Positions 12,641 to 24,624 of a DNA stretch of 64,000 bases are shown piece after piece. Each line of letters starts with the position of its first letter. The stretch's first letter is position 1. Location of the stretch: NCBI GenBank assembly GCA_013433145.1, contig CM024173.1, positions 4,264,101-4,328,100 of the forward strand, in the 5' to 3' direction. Source of the DNA: Ascaris suum. Its lineage: Eukaryota; Nematoda; Chromadorea; Rhabditida; Ascarididae. The notes under the pieces were generated by a model that saw only the letters and a program-made list of their open reading frames with translations, did no database searches and was not told the DNA's origin. The position numbers were made by a program, and so were the translations under genes.

Positions 12641-14055
12641 GTGTTTAAAGTATCCAAAGTAAAGTAGCCTTGCCAAATCCATCCTCGCAGTGCACATATA
12701 GATGTCTAAGTCGAAACATAGCGCTGCAGCCATTGAGTCAATGTCGGCTCCCCAACGCAGAATATCCACAGTGTTCAGCGCTGTGTCCCGTCTCCATTAC
12801 AGCACTTCGTCCACACTGTTACACGTGGCCTTAGATATGAACATCTCTTAAATCTACTCACACTCATTTATGATCTGAACTTTCATTTTAAAGCATTGTT
12901 TAGGGATTCCTCTGAAGCAGTGAATTGTTTTGTAACATTCAAAGCGATAACTATCCAAAGCTCGGTTTTCTGCTATATTTGAAGGTGATGAGAATCGATC
13001 GGATATCTGGGTGATGATGTCCCGTTCCCTTGATGCAACACACGAGTGCTCTGAAAGGTCGAAATGAATCGCTTGCTATCTAATACTCAACGCCACATTC
13101 CATTGTTACGAGAGCTTTGTGCGAAATAAGCATGCATGGAGCAGCCCTTAACATCCTAACGGCACTGTGCAAAAATGCGATGCCCATTAACTTTCTGAAG
13201 GTTGAGCACTGCACGCGGCTTATAAAGTTAACAAGCTTCCGATCCGCTTTAGTCGACTTAATCATAGGTTGCATTGTCGAATGCGCAAACTTTGTTTCGA
13301 CGGCTGTGCTCTTGAGTGTTTCGGATGCGAGAAACTGCTTACCATGATGCTAAGTTTAAAAACAATTGCCATCACCTCTGACTGCACTGTCGCTCATCTC
13401 CTGGTTTCTTTACCGACTTGGAATGAACACGAGTCGGTGGACAGGTAACTTGCAAATGAGGCAAGTACTTCTTCTAAACGTTATTCAGCCATTCTAGATT
13501 AGTGGCTCGAAACGAGTGCTCTTGATAGCCCCATCTTCTATACGATCTCCTCCACATCCTAAGAGTAGGCTTCTTGCTAGAGTTGCGCACTTCAAATGAT
13601 TGCTTGCATTGAAGGCAATTCTTCGATTGGGAGCATATCGCCTTCGAGCTGCTTTTTCCTTCACAATCCTGACTTGCCTATGTCGGAGAGCAAGTGCTGC
13701 ATGCAATCAAACTATATCAATGCAATGAACTAGACGCTGAAAAGCGTCGATTGGCTTTTTACTATCAAATGAACTTACAGTGCCCGTTATCGGTATGCCT
13801 ACACGGAAGAAATGAATGAGTGATGGGAACCTGGAGCTGTCGAACTGAAGAGTTCATAACCGATGCATATAACAATCGCACGAAAGATCCATTCATGAAG
13901 AGTCACAGGGAGTTTAATGCAATTAAGAACGATTGGGTCACTTCATAAACCGTCGAGGGTCGATTCATGAATTCAGTTCACCAATAAGAACACAGTGTCA
14001 CGAATGCACCAGAATAACGCATAAGATAATGCATAACGCGACATTGAAATTTATG
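12641..14055. other. element interior without a supported gene
   Basis: About 1.4 kb of mixed sequence lies between the RTE remnant and the right array. Short frames exist on both strands (13080-13274 -, 13494-13706 -, 13117-13347 +). A 35-codon open stretch near 13848-13950 (+) reads plausibly like protein but matches nothing I recognise. If the foldback element ever encoded a transposase, this is where to look. Confidence 0.35.
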
Positions 14056-16111
14056 GCAATTGCACGTCGCATAAGAATTTGATCTTATAGAAAAGTTCTT
14101 GTTTTTGTCTCAGCTTATTAATGATTCTGATAGAGTTTTTAATGCTCTTTAAGGTCTGCCTAGTCATTCTTTCCAAATCTTGTTCCCTTTTTACACTTAT
14201 AGGCCCTGATATGTCGGTGACCATGCAATTTCTGTCAATTGCGCGTCATATAAGAAATTGATCTTATAGAAAAGTTCTCGTTTTTGTCTCAGCTTATTAA
14301 TGATTCTGATAGAGTTTTTATGCTCTTTAAGGTCTGCCTAGTCATTCTTCCCAAATCTTGTTCCTTTATACACTTATAGGCCCTGATATATCGATGACCA
14401 TGCAATTTCTGTCAATTGCGCGTCATATAAGAAATTGATCTTATAGAAAAGTTCTTGTTTTGTCTCAGTTTATTGATGTTTTGATAGAGTTTTTAATGCT
14501 CTTTAAGGTCTGCCTAGTCATTCTTCCAAATCTTGTTCCTTTATACACTTATAGGCCCTGTTATGTCGGTGACCATGCAATTTCTGTCAATTGCGCGTCG
14601 TATATAAGAAATTGATCTTATAGAAAAGTTCTTGTTTTGTCTCAGCTTATTAATGATTCTGATAGAGTTTTTAATGCTCTTTTAAGGTCTGCTAGTCATC
14701 TTCCCAAATCTTGTTCCTTTATTACACGTATAGGCCCTGATATGTCGGTGACATGCAATTTCTGTCAATTGCGCGTCATATAAGAAATTGATCTTATAGA
14801 AAAGTTCTTGTTTTTGTCTCAGTTTATGACGATTCTGATAGAGTTTTTTAATGCTCTTTAAGGTCTGCCTAGTCATTCTTTCCAAATCTTGTTCCTTTAT
14901 ACACTTATAGGCCCTGATATGTCGGTGACCATGAAATTTCTGTCAATTGCGCGTCATATAAGAAATTGATCTTATAGAAAAGTTCTTGTTTTTGTCTCAG
15001 CTTATTAATGATTCTGATAGAGTTTTTAATGCTCTTTAAGGTCTGCCTAGTCATTTCTTCCAAGTCTTGTTCCTTTACATACTTATAGGCCCTGATATAT
15101 CGATGACCATGCAATTTCTGTCAATTGCGCGTCATATAAGAAATTGATTTTATAGAAAAGTTCTTGTTTTTGTCTCAGTTTATTGATGATTCTGATAGAG
15201 TTTTTAATGCTCTTTAAGGTCTGCCTAGTCATTCTTCCCAAATCTTGTTCCTTTATACACTTATAGCCCTGATATGTCGGTGACCATGCAATTTCTGTCA
15301 ATTGCGCGTCATATAAGAAATTGATCTTATAGAAAAGTTCTTGTTTTTGTCTCAGCTTATTAATGATTCTGATAGAGTTTTTAATGCTCTTTAAGGTCTG
15401 CCTAGTCATTCTTCCCAAATCTTGTTCCTTTATACACTTATAGGCCCTGATATGTCGGTGACCATGCAATTTCTGTCAATTGCGCGTCATATAAGAAATT
15501 GATCTTATAGAAAAGTTCTTGTTTTTGTCTCAGTTTATTGACGATTCTGATAGAGTTTTTAATGCTCTTTAAGGTCTGCCTAGTCATTCTTTCCAATCTT
15601 GTTCCTTTATACACTTATAGGCCTGATATGTCGGTGACCATGCAATTTCTGTCAATGCGCGTCATATAAGAAATTGATCTTATAGAAAAGTTCTTTGTTT
15701 TTGTCTCAGCTTATTAATGATTCTGATAGAGTTTTTAATGCTCTTTAAGGTCTGCCTAGTCATTCTTCCCAAGTCTTGTTCCTTTATACACTTATAGGCC
15801 CTGATCTATATCGATGACCATGCAATTTCTGTCAATTGCGCGTCATATAAGAAATTGATCTTATAGAAAAGTTCTTGCTTTTGTCTCAGCTTATTAATGA
15901 TTCTGATAGAGTTTTTTATGCTCTTTAAGGTCTGCCTAGTCATTCTTTCCAAATCTTGTTCCTTTATACACTTATAGGCCCTGATATGTCGGTGACCATG
16001 CAATTTCTGTCAATTGCGCGTCATATAAGAAATTGATCTTATAGAAAAGTTCTTGTTTTTGTCTCAGCTTATTAACGATTCTGATAGAGCATTCAATGCT
16101 CTTTAAAATAT
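14056..16111 (-). repeat. right tandem array, ~178 bp unit, about 11.5 copies, inverted
   Basis: The same unit as the left array, in opposite orientation. The landmark CTGCCTAGTCATT recurs about every 174-180 bp (near 14157, 14334, 14508, 14866, 15220, 15397, 15575, 15751 and 15928, with variants between), giving eleven full copies plus partial ends. Copies are nearly identical; many differences are single-base insertions or deletions in short homopolymers. Because a 177-bp version of the unit is exactly 59 codons without a stop, long open frames such as 15083-15469 (-) appear. I regard these as by-products of the repeat. Confidence 0.9.
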
Positions 16112-16259
16112 GCTGAAACTCGTCTTTCGAATTTTGTTTCCTTACGGTATATTTTCATATTTACTGCGACATTTTATTGCGAGTGACCACTACCGCGCCG
16201 CTTTCCGAGGACGCGCGCGGTCTCTCTCCGTCTCTTCGTGCGCGTGCGCTTGTGGCTAA
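16112..16259 (-). repeat. right terminal inverted repeat (unique part)
   Basis: The reverse complement of the left terminal repeat at 10506-10661, ending in GCGCTTGTGGCTAA. Confidence 0.85.
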
Positions 16260-17983
16260 GTGCGTCGAGACCCATTTTTTCCCCCTACTTTAGCCCGTTT
16301 CACTTGCCATGGATGATGGTCCACGCGGCTGCCGGACCAACATTGAGCTACGCGTTCATAGGAATAGCAAAACCTCAAATACTTGGCGCCGACGCTGCGC
16401 ATGTCGAAGGCAACTTAATTCTGCGATGCCGCAGAACCAGTAGATCAGGATGTCACAGCAATTCTGCAGGTGTGGTGAGAATCTCATGGCTGCAGTAAAC
16501 TCACACTCGTTGCAGGAATCGATGGAGCTCAGCATTGCAACCAAATACCACCCAGTCCTAACGGCACCTCAGAAACGACGCTTATAGTTTTCCCCTATAA
16601 GCAACGTGTCTCGCATTACCGACGCTTATGGGAGCTGAACAGCACCTGAACACACTGGTGTATGGGATGCTGATGCGTAGTTGCGTGGGGCGACATTTGA
16701 TTCTCGTACGCATGAGCATTACATGGAGGAATGACGTATGGGAAAAGTCACCAGCTGATCACCCGCGATAAGGAATGGTTTACTTTTTTCAGAGAAAGAG
16801 AGAAATTACTTTGTTCAGTTTGCAGTTCGAGGGGAGCCGTAGTTACTCAAAGCTGTTCAAACTATCAGCAATAAATAATTCAGCTTTCTAAGGACGGAAT
16901 AAATTGTTTTTCAAGTTGCTGCGACACTGAGCCTCCTAAACAAATTCCACTGACAGAGCAACGCAACGTTTCGTGTTACATTTCTAGAAAGCTCTTCATA
17001 CTGCACATAATTGAATACATCCTATTTGGTTTTTAAGTAAGGTGGCCGATGCGATCCGAATTTCCTCTCTTCCGACAGCTTCATCACTTCCGATGTGTTT
17101 CCAGCATGACCACACAGAGCCTCATCTTTAAAGTTGTCTCTTCTGCTCGAAATAAGTTTATATTTGCTAGTTCCGCTAGGTCGTCAGTGCGTAACAGATG
17201 ACTGATGGCGGTGGGTTACCGAAAGCAATAGAAGGAGCTTGAAATGCATCACGTTGCGGAATGCATCGGCAGTTTCAGGTTCTTGCTACCATTCTGCCAG
17301 CAGTCTGTAGTCCGCATTACACGTTTTCGATTTATTGTCCGTTATGACGGCTTCACTCAAAAGAGGGGATCAAACCTTAGATAAGATCCATTCACTAGGG
17401 AGGCCATCTTGTCACCTTGCTAGCAACAGTTATTGACCTGTCTTGTTGATTCCTCTGCGCCCATTTCAATAACCCTTTCATTCTAGTGCACCGTTATTGA
17501 AGCGCGCCACACGGCAGTCGATCACACCTCTGCGCGATTTTTGCATCTGGTCAAATTCAACTAGCCAATACTCTCTGTTCATCTCTACATCACAACTGAT
17601 TCATCTATAAAGCGTGCCTTTCTTGCCAGTGCAGTGATGCACGCTCAGTGCCAAAGCCTTGTCTTGCCAGTGACCCACCAGCGGACTGACCTGCTATCGT
17701 TTGACCTGACACTAATATTAGATCCACTATGTTCTGACCTACCATTTTATTACCATGTTATGCTTGCGTCTGGTCACTCATTCATCGAATTCTCTATCCA
17801 TTTCTGCGTGTACCATTCCTTTTTTCAGAACCGCCGAAGTGATCTGGGCGGCAAACGCTGCAGTCGTACTAAGGGTGCTATATAAAGGCAGAGTCGGAGA
17901 CATCATTCATTGTTCAGCAGAGTTCACGGGATGGCAGTTGTGTGGGGTGGTCGTGGAAGGTGGGTCGTGAGCGGCGTGCCGAA

Positions 17984-18175
17984 GAAGAGGGCGAGTGTGA
18001 CGAGGGTGGTTGCGTCTCCTGGCGCATAACTGTGCCCTCGGCGTCGTTGCGCCGAGCGATTCATGAGGTTGGATGCGGGCGTTCGCGGACTACCGATCGT
18101 CAGAGGCTTGACTGAGAAGAGGGCGAGTATGAGCAGCGCTGTTGCGTCTTCTACGGCATAACTATGCCCCCTCGT
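17984..18175. repeat. diverged tandem duplication, ~132 bp period
   Basis: The block starting GAAGAGGGCGAGT and ending in an ACTGTGCCC/ACTATGCCC motif occurs at 17984 and again at 18116. The copies share most bases but differ by many substitutions, so the duplication is old. Confidence 0.65.
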
Positions 18176-18521
18176 CAACACTGCGTCGACGATTCTTGAG
18201 GCTCCTTCAGCCCGCAGGCGTCGTCGAGTTCTACAGTTTCACCACAGCTAAGCTTTTTAGTATCTGTTTTTGATGGTCGTGTTCTTAAAACCCTCACAGT
18301 GCATCGGGGAATGCGAAGGTAGGTAAGGGTTTTGGATGGATCGCTGAGTGCCAAAATCCCCATTAGGTGGTCGTAGGTGGATAGGTGGTAGGCTTTCCCT
18401 GAATGCATGTAATGTGATGTCTCAGCGGCTGAGTATGTTTGGACTGTTTCATCTGAAACGGTCTAGGTGAAGGTCCAATTCCGCAGCACTCCATGAGTCA
18501 TAAATCTGCATTTATTTGTAC

Positions 18522-18621
18522 ATAGAAAGTAGGTCTCATTCGTACTAGCTTTCTCCATCCTCTCCCAAAATGCTGCTCAGCGGCGGGAGCAGCCACTAGC
18601 GTGGATGAGACCACTTTCTAT
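18522..18621. repeat. ~100-nt imperfect hairpin (MITE-like)
   Basis: The left arm ATAGAAAGTAGGTCTCAT (18522-18539) is complementary to ATGAGACCACTTTCTAT (18605-18621) with one bulged base. The loop contains CAGCGGCGGGAGCAGC at 18578. Nearly the same 16-mer (one base different) recurs at 19463-19478 without the arms, so the core belongs to a small repeat family. A MITE-like relic is the simplest reading; a structured RNA cannot be excluded. Confidence 0.5.
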
Positions 18622-19230
18622 TCCGGAAATGGCTCGCTGCATTATCCAAAAAAATAGATATATTTTCGCTCGTAAAGACTTTTCTTAGTCGTTGAAACAA
18701 CTTGAGCGCATGAAGGTTATGGAACGTTGTTTATACCTCATTTAGCGCACCCAGTGTCGGTGGCCGGTGGAAGTTGGTATGAACAGAATCGTTGGTCTGC
18801 TAAACATTTTATAGCATTCCCGTGAGTCCGTTGGCAGGGAGCACACAGCTCCTAGAAATTACAACAGATAGAGGTGGTGGCATCTCATCCCACTGAGAAC
18901 ACGACCATTCTATTTTTAATTTACGAGAAGTAGTTAAACATGATATTTATTTCCCATTCAGCAAACTTCTTCCAGCTGATAGGTTCACGCGAATGAGCTG
19001 TTGTAGGAAACAAAGAATTGAGACATCATTAGGGACATTAGGATGCACAGTAAATGAGCTCAGCTGGAACTGAAACTGACAGATAGCGGGGCAGATCTTC
19101 TGAATATTTTCGGAGTAGGCTGTCACAACATTGCACCTTTCAATTCCTGTGCCTGTGCTGCAAGTTGAGATGGCCATGGATTTCAATCGAATCAAGCACG
19201 ATAAATAATGCAGGCGAGGGCGTGGGGGTA

Positions 19231-19241
19231 GGGGGGGGGGG
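19231..19241. repeat. 11-nt poly-G tract
   Basis: An uninterrupted G run in an otherwise mixed sequence. Confidence 0.7.
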
Positions 19242-19798
19242 CTAGCGGGAGTGAACAGTGTCATTAACGTTTCTTTTATCGAGGTAACATTAGGAAGAGT
19301 GCTGCAATCAGCTTTTCATTGATATGCTATTAATCCATAGATTTATAGCGGTTGGGCGAGAACGTGTAGACGTAGTACGTAATTGCCCTACATTTTGAGA
19401 TCTTCATGAAGTTGTTCCCCATTCATCACCAGTTATTTTGGCGTTAATTAAACTGGCTGTTTCAGCGGCGGGAACAGCATCTGGTATGAGTGGGGACAGC
19501 TTCGCTCACCCCTTTTGTTCTTATTAGCATTTCCAATTAGGAAAGACAAGAGTTTCGATAGAGTTCAGTGGTTTTTTAAGGTGATTACTGGGGTCCTTTG
19601 GTAGACACGGTTGACGGACTGACGATGCAACAGTATAATGGAGGGACAGAGAATTTTATAGCGTATGATATAAGAGTCCTTAAATTATTGTGGTCGGTAG
19701 TGTACAACTATAGGGAGCAAAACTGATTGGGAACCGATTTGTACACGCTAAATGAATGTAACGAAAAAAACTGTGTTGTGGAACTGCGAGAGAAGTAT

Positions 19799-19990
19799 TG
19801 TGACGCCGAAATTCGGAGTTAACTTGTTTACAGGAGCGTGTAGGAGTCGATGTGACGCCGACATTCTGTTTCGACATTCAATGGAAGCAGCACTGTGAAG
19901 TCGACATTCGGAGTCGACGTGTCTGTGGGACCGTGGAAGACGAAATATGACGCCGAAATTCTTTCTAATCGACTTACTAATAAAACCGGT
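19799..19990. repeat. degenerate ~50-bp minisatellite, four copies
   Basis: A TGTGACGCCGAAATTCGGAG-like start recurs at about 19799, 19851, 19894 and 19946 (spacings 52, 43 and 52). Copies are strongly diverged. An open frame of 114 codons (19895-20239, +) begins within the repeat but is unrecognised. Confidence 0.6.
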
Positions 19991-22900
19991 AAGTGGCGTA
20001 CTCTTAGATATTCCCTTTTGAATTCTGATGGTTGTTCAGAGATTTGGAATACGACATTTAGAGCCCTCTCCTCAAAAATTCTTCCTCACAAAGACTGGAA
20101 CATTCTTTTTTGTAGAAATTTAACTGCTGATTCCCACATTGGGTTTGCTTCTGGGTTGACGAATCTAATAATTTCACTTAGAGCCAATTATGTTTTGCGC
20201 GAAGCACTGAGAAGACCGCCCCGTGGAATTCCCACATAGAAAAGACACAGGACATGCTTCGCATCAGGGAATGGCCTTTGCAATCTTTTTGTGGTTTTCT
20301 CGTATATTTTGTTGATATGTGGCCACATTTCTTGTCATTACTATTGCCAGCGCAGTGGTGGGGGTGGATGGCTGAACTGTGGGGAAATGTTGTGCACTTC
20401 TAAAGATTCACTAGGCTCGGGTTCACACTCAAGCCCTCGGTGAAATTTCAGATTTCCGAACAGAAGGAATGGAAATGACAGTAGAGAAGGAGGTCATCCC
20501 TGACACTAGACATCATGTTGGTTTTATATACGTGGATCGACTAGACCATTTCTTGCTTTATAAAACGAAGTATTAGAAGATTTTTTGCAGGGATCTTCAA
20601 TGCTCGTGGAGGAGAGGCAGCTCTTCGACATGCTCCTCCTGCAAGAAGTCTCGAAATACCGAAGGATGACGACTTCAGTAACCTCTTATTGTTTATGAGA
20701 TTTATGTTGTAAATGATGTTTTACTACTCACGGCTGATACGAGGTGGCTGGGCAGTCGCAGTTAGTGGATTTCAAAAGGCATCTTCAAGCCGATTGCAAA
20801 GATGTATTTAATTAATTGACAGCTTCGAAAATACTGAAAAGTATATGGCGCATTATATTTAATTTCTTTTTCTTTAGGCAAGAAGTCTTTTATAGCCCTT
20901 GTTTCTCGACATTTTCCAATTTTCGAGGCATTATTGCCAAGATCCCCTTCCCTAATTGTGGACTGCTTGCACACCACCGTATTATGTGACCGAGGTTATG
21001 TTGTAATTGGTGTACAATTTTCATTTTGCATTGTATGTGCACATATTTTGACATACGTTTGTGCTTCAAATACACCGCCGCTATTTAAAGCACAAGCGTT
21101 GTTGATCGCATTGTTGTTTTCGTTTGAAATGTGGTGTAGGCAAGTATCCCTCCTAATCTTTCTGCATCCACTTACATTGGGCATTTTTTTAGCCGCAGTG
21201 AACTTTTATCAGAATTCACTTCAGGTTTATAGAAGTCCCGATTCACTTTCGGCGTGAGGCTTTCTATTTGTTGGCGGAGTGTTTTATTTGATGCTTATTC
21301 GTCGCTTGCATTTATACCCGCATCTGCACCCAACAGGCATGGTGCGAGCTTTTCTTGCTTCGTGTTTCCGTTATTACGGGTCTGATCATATCAATACTGC
21401 GATTGCCCCCTTGCAGATGGTATGATAATGAATTTGGCTATCTATTTTTCGGGCACTCACATGGTTCACAGTTTCATGTGTTTTAAGTGAGCGGCCGCCA
21501 TTTAAAACACAGCTTCTGTGTTCCATTTGGAGGATTGACATGAATCTTTTGGGTGCATGCCTTTTATTGTTTACACCAAGTGGTCTGAGTTCTCGGAAAA
21601 TTCTCCGCCCACTTTATTCTGTCTCATATGCCGGCGCCTTCTTCCGCATGTGTGGTTTCTCGGCGTTAATTGTTTTGTTCAGTACAGCTGTGTCTTTTAT
21701 CTTGGTATACTGCTGTTCTCTTATGCAGCTATTGTATTGATAAATCAGCATCCATGTAGTATCGATTTTACTCGCGTTCATTTAGTGCTCATAGTCGCTT
21801 GCATTTTAAACGACCGCCGCCGTTTAATTTGCATGTGCTATGTTTTGGAGCTTTGTGATGAAGATGATATTTGTAAGTTTCGACCGTTGGATCTGGTTTA
21901 TATGGACTGTTCATATTTTGCATATTTGACCGACATTACTGAGATTGCGATATTTTATCGTTGCGTGTTGTACTCTTTGTTTTTCCACTGACCATAGGCT
22001 GTTGTTTTTGTACTAGTAAGATAGGTTCATAAGGGTTGAGTTTTTTTCGCATTTCTTTTATTGATCACTACACCAATGTTCGACACTTGCATGGAAGCGT
22101 TGATGCTGCCTTTGCGAGATTAACGCGCCTTTGGAAATAATTTGAGAGAGGACGAACCGACTTGCGCATGTCTATGTGTGTTCATAAGGGATGACTATCT
22201 CTGTGTATCTCACGGTCTGAACTTGCTTCAGGAACACGTGGGCATGTCTGAAAAATATTTGAAGCAGTGGCAGCCTAGAATTGATCTCAAAGTTTTCAGA
22301 CTTACTGCAGCAGAACGTTAGAACAATTTTGGGAGGTAAAACTTGAGTTGTTGATGAAAAATGAAAATCATCTTTTATTTACTGTGCTTATGTGACAGCA
22401 AAATATTGTAAATTCCCACTATGTTTCGAGGTTTCGATTTACTAAACGAGTTTACGAAGACGTGTCGGTTTCATTTTCGCCTATTTAGAAGCTGAAATAT
22501 GTTACGATGAGAAGTAACAACTTCTGCACAATTCAACGGCTAATATTTGAGTTTGTCAATCCGTGTAAAACTATCCAGAAAGATAGTTCCAATGCTCCAA
22601 ATGAAATGAAATTTTGCTAGTCGCCATATTTTAGCACTCTTATCCGACTGAATAAAAAAAAGCGAATTTCTAGCCCAAGTGTAGTTTCTCTAATAGTTTC
22701 TCTAACCCACTACGTAAATCTCTATCACGAAATGGAGACTACGGTAGCATTGCGTATTCCTTTGCGGATATGAGAGCGGTCCCGTTCTCTGTTCGTAGCG
22801 AGCGTAGCCAGGTTCTCCGCAATTGTGCCTGTAATGCTTGCAGGACATTTTGCTCCGGCATCATAAGAAGCGGTACGCTTTTTGGTGTCGTCTGAGTTTA

Positions 22901-24586
22901 TCTCAGGTAAATTGTGAAGGTGTAAACAATTACTTCCAATCGGATGCTCAGAAATACGACGTCTAAAGATTTTCGTCATTTCCGGACCAGTATTTTATCG
23001 GTCGTGTTGCAGTTACCGGAAATCTTCGTTTCCTTCCAGAACGCGTTCAAAATTGCAGCATAGTCCAACATGTAACAGTCACGTCTGTTATGCGCATCCT
23101 TGCAAACTATGCTTGGCATTAAAGCGGCAAGAAGCGCTCTTTTCAAAGACTGCTAAAGCTTATCGATCAACTGATCACTCCACGCGATACGAACAAAGAA
23201 ATCACACCACCCACCGATCGAAACACGGAAGTGCACAGTGGTCAGTGACAATGGAGCTTTTCACTAAATTTGGGTACGGCAGTCTGCGATTATCCTCATA
23301 AAAACCGCTCTTCAAACCGCTCAAAGAACAGCGAAAAAGTCGACTTGCGCCTACCGAGCCGACGTTGGAAGGGCAGCAACGTAAGTGAGAAATGTTGGCT
23401 GGTGATGTTGTGGTGGCGTCATGTAGCATTGAGTGTAATAGTTCCTTTTTTTTTCAAAAATGTGCAACATTTTTTTGCCATTCCGTTGCGTTGCTTTAAG
23501 TATCCGCTCATTGCTGTTTATAGTTCTTCGAACGAGTTTTTCCGTTTCACGTTTGAATACTCTTAAGAGATGGAATTCTATGACTATCTTCCAACATATG
23601 CGACTGTTTTCGAAATTAGCATAAAAACGTTGCTAGTGAAAAATTACAAATCGATATGCGCATGCGTTAATAAACGAAGATGTGCTTTCGAGTATCACTG
23701 TTGGGATGCGAGCTGTGCTTTTTTAGCATTGTTGGAAAGTTTATTTTGTGAAGGTAATTTGAATGATATGCGAGAGATATCTTTTACCCTTCAAGCAAGG
23801 ATGCCTTTGATTGCGTGTCGTAGATTATTAGTGATTGCACTTTCCACTGGTCTGTAGTTGTCTTATTCCATTCGTTCTTATATTTAATAGCAACCTTTTT
23901 TTTGTATCAGGATGATTGGGATCGTTTGTAACTCCATGTTTTGTAAATTTCTCATTTTTTTAAGCAAGGATATGCAATGGGGAAGAGTGGAAGGAAGGCT
24001 TATGCTCGGTGTGGACGTATACCTTTCCTGTCCTTTGGGGGGTGCAGAAGACGCATGGCTTGGGATGGAGGGGGGACAGAAATGATGCCCTTTTTTATAA
24101 CCTCACATGCGACTCTGGCTGAGGAGGGCGAACTTTCGAACTTTCCTACGGACGGGCCTCATAACGTTTTCACTGTGCTTTCATACTCGTTCCCACCTTT
24201 AAAAAATTTTCTCTTGATTTGCGATGCTTCATTTTATTTGTCTCAATTTGGTTATAAGGAATCATCTTGGCGGTTATGAAAATGATAATTGTAAGTGAGT
24301 AGGACTAATAATATTCCTGGTTCTCGAAGGGAAACCTGTAATTGGGAGGAGCAGCAGGATAGGGGGGACACAGTCTTCAACGTTTCATTGGGAGGGTATA
24401 TGCAGTATTGCTGGTGAGGGTTTGTGATCGCTTTTTGCGGCATTCCAAAAGTAACTGTTTTACCTTGACTTGAACTGACCTACCTTTCTGCGTTTTCCAG
24501 ACCCAAGTGTTCCCTTTCTGAGAGACTGCGGCTAGTGTTTTTCATTTGCATGCTTGCACAGTGAACGCAGTTCAAGCTTAAATGTG

Positions 24587-24596
24587 TATTTGCAGA
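24587..24596 (+). promoter_or_regulatory. 3' splice site before PXMP4 start (possible SL trans-splice acceptor)
   Basis: TGTATTTGCAG/AG places a good nematode acceptor 29 nt upstream of the PXMP4 start codon. With no coding exon recognised upstream, it may be where a spliced leader joins, or the end of a 5' UTR intron. Confidence 0.45.
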
Positions 24597-24624
24597 GCGT
24601 GGATGCGAGACACCTGCTGCTGAA

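Larger units (their letters stand above)
10506..16259. mobile_element. foldback-type DNA element with tandem-repeat arms
   Basis: The two ends are inverted copies of each other. The left end starts TTAGCCACAAGCGCACGCGC at 10506 and the right end finishes with its reverse complement at 16259. The unique part of the terminal repeat is about 150 bp per arm. Immediately inside it both arms enter the same ~178 bp tandem array, oriented away from each other as the inverted structure requires. The arms are unequal (about 0.79 kb versus 2.2 kb). A TA dinucleotide lies at both outer edges, which could be a target duplication if the repeat really starts at GCCACAAG. No transposase was recognised in the interior, which instead holds an RTE retrotransposon remnant, so the element is probably non-autonomous and has taken other insertions. 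Drosophila Foldback is the known analogue of this architecture; kinship is not implied. Confidence 0.75.
16260..24595. other. repeat-rich interval without a supported gene
   Basis: No gene is supported over about 8.3 kb. The interval holds a duplicated ~132 bp segment (17984-18175), a hairpin (18522-18621), a poly-G run (19231-19241), a degenerate ~50-bp minisatellite (19799-19990) and an AT-rich block at 20990-21990. That block has three related CCGCC-ATTTAAA-like sites at about 21077, 21486 and 21812, possibly a very diverged repeat. A minus-strand frame at 22725-22979 (84 codons, ATG start) is more GC-rich than its surroundings but unrecognised. Confidence 0.4.
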
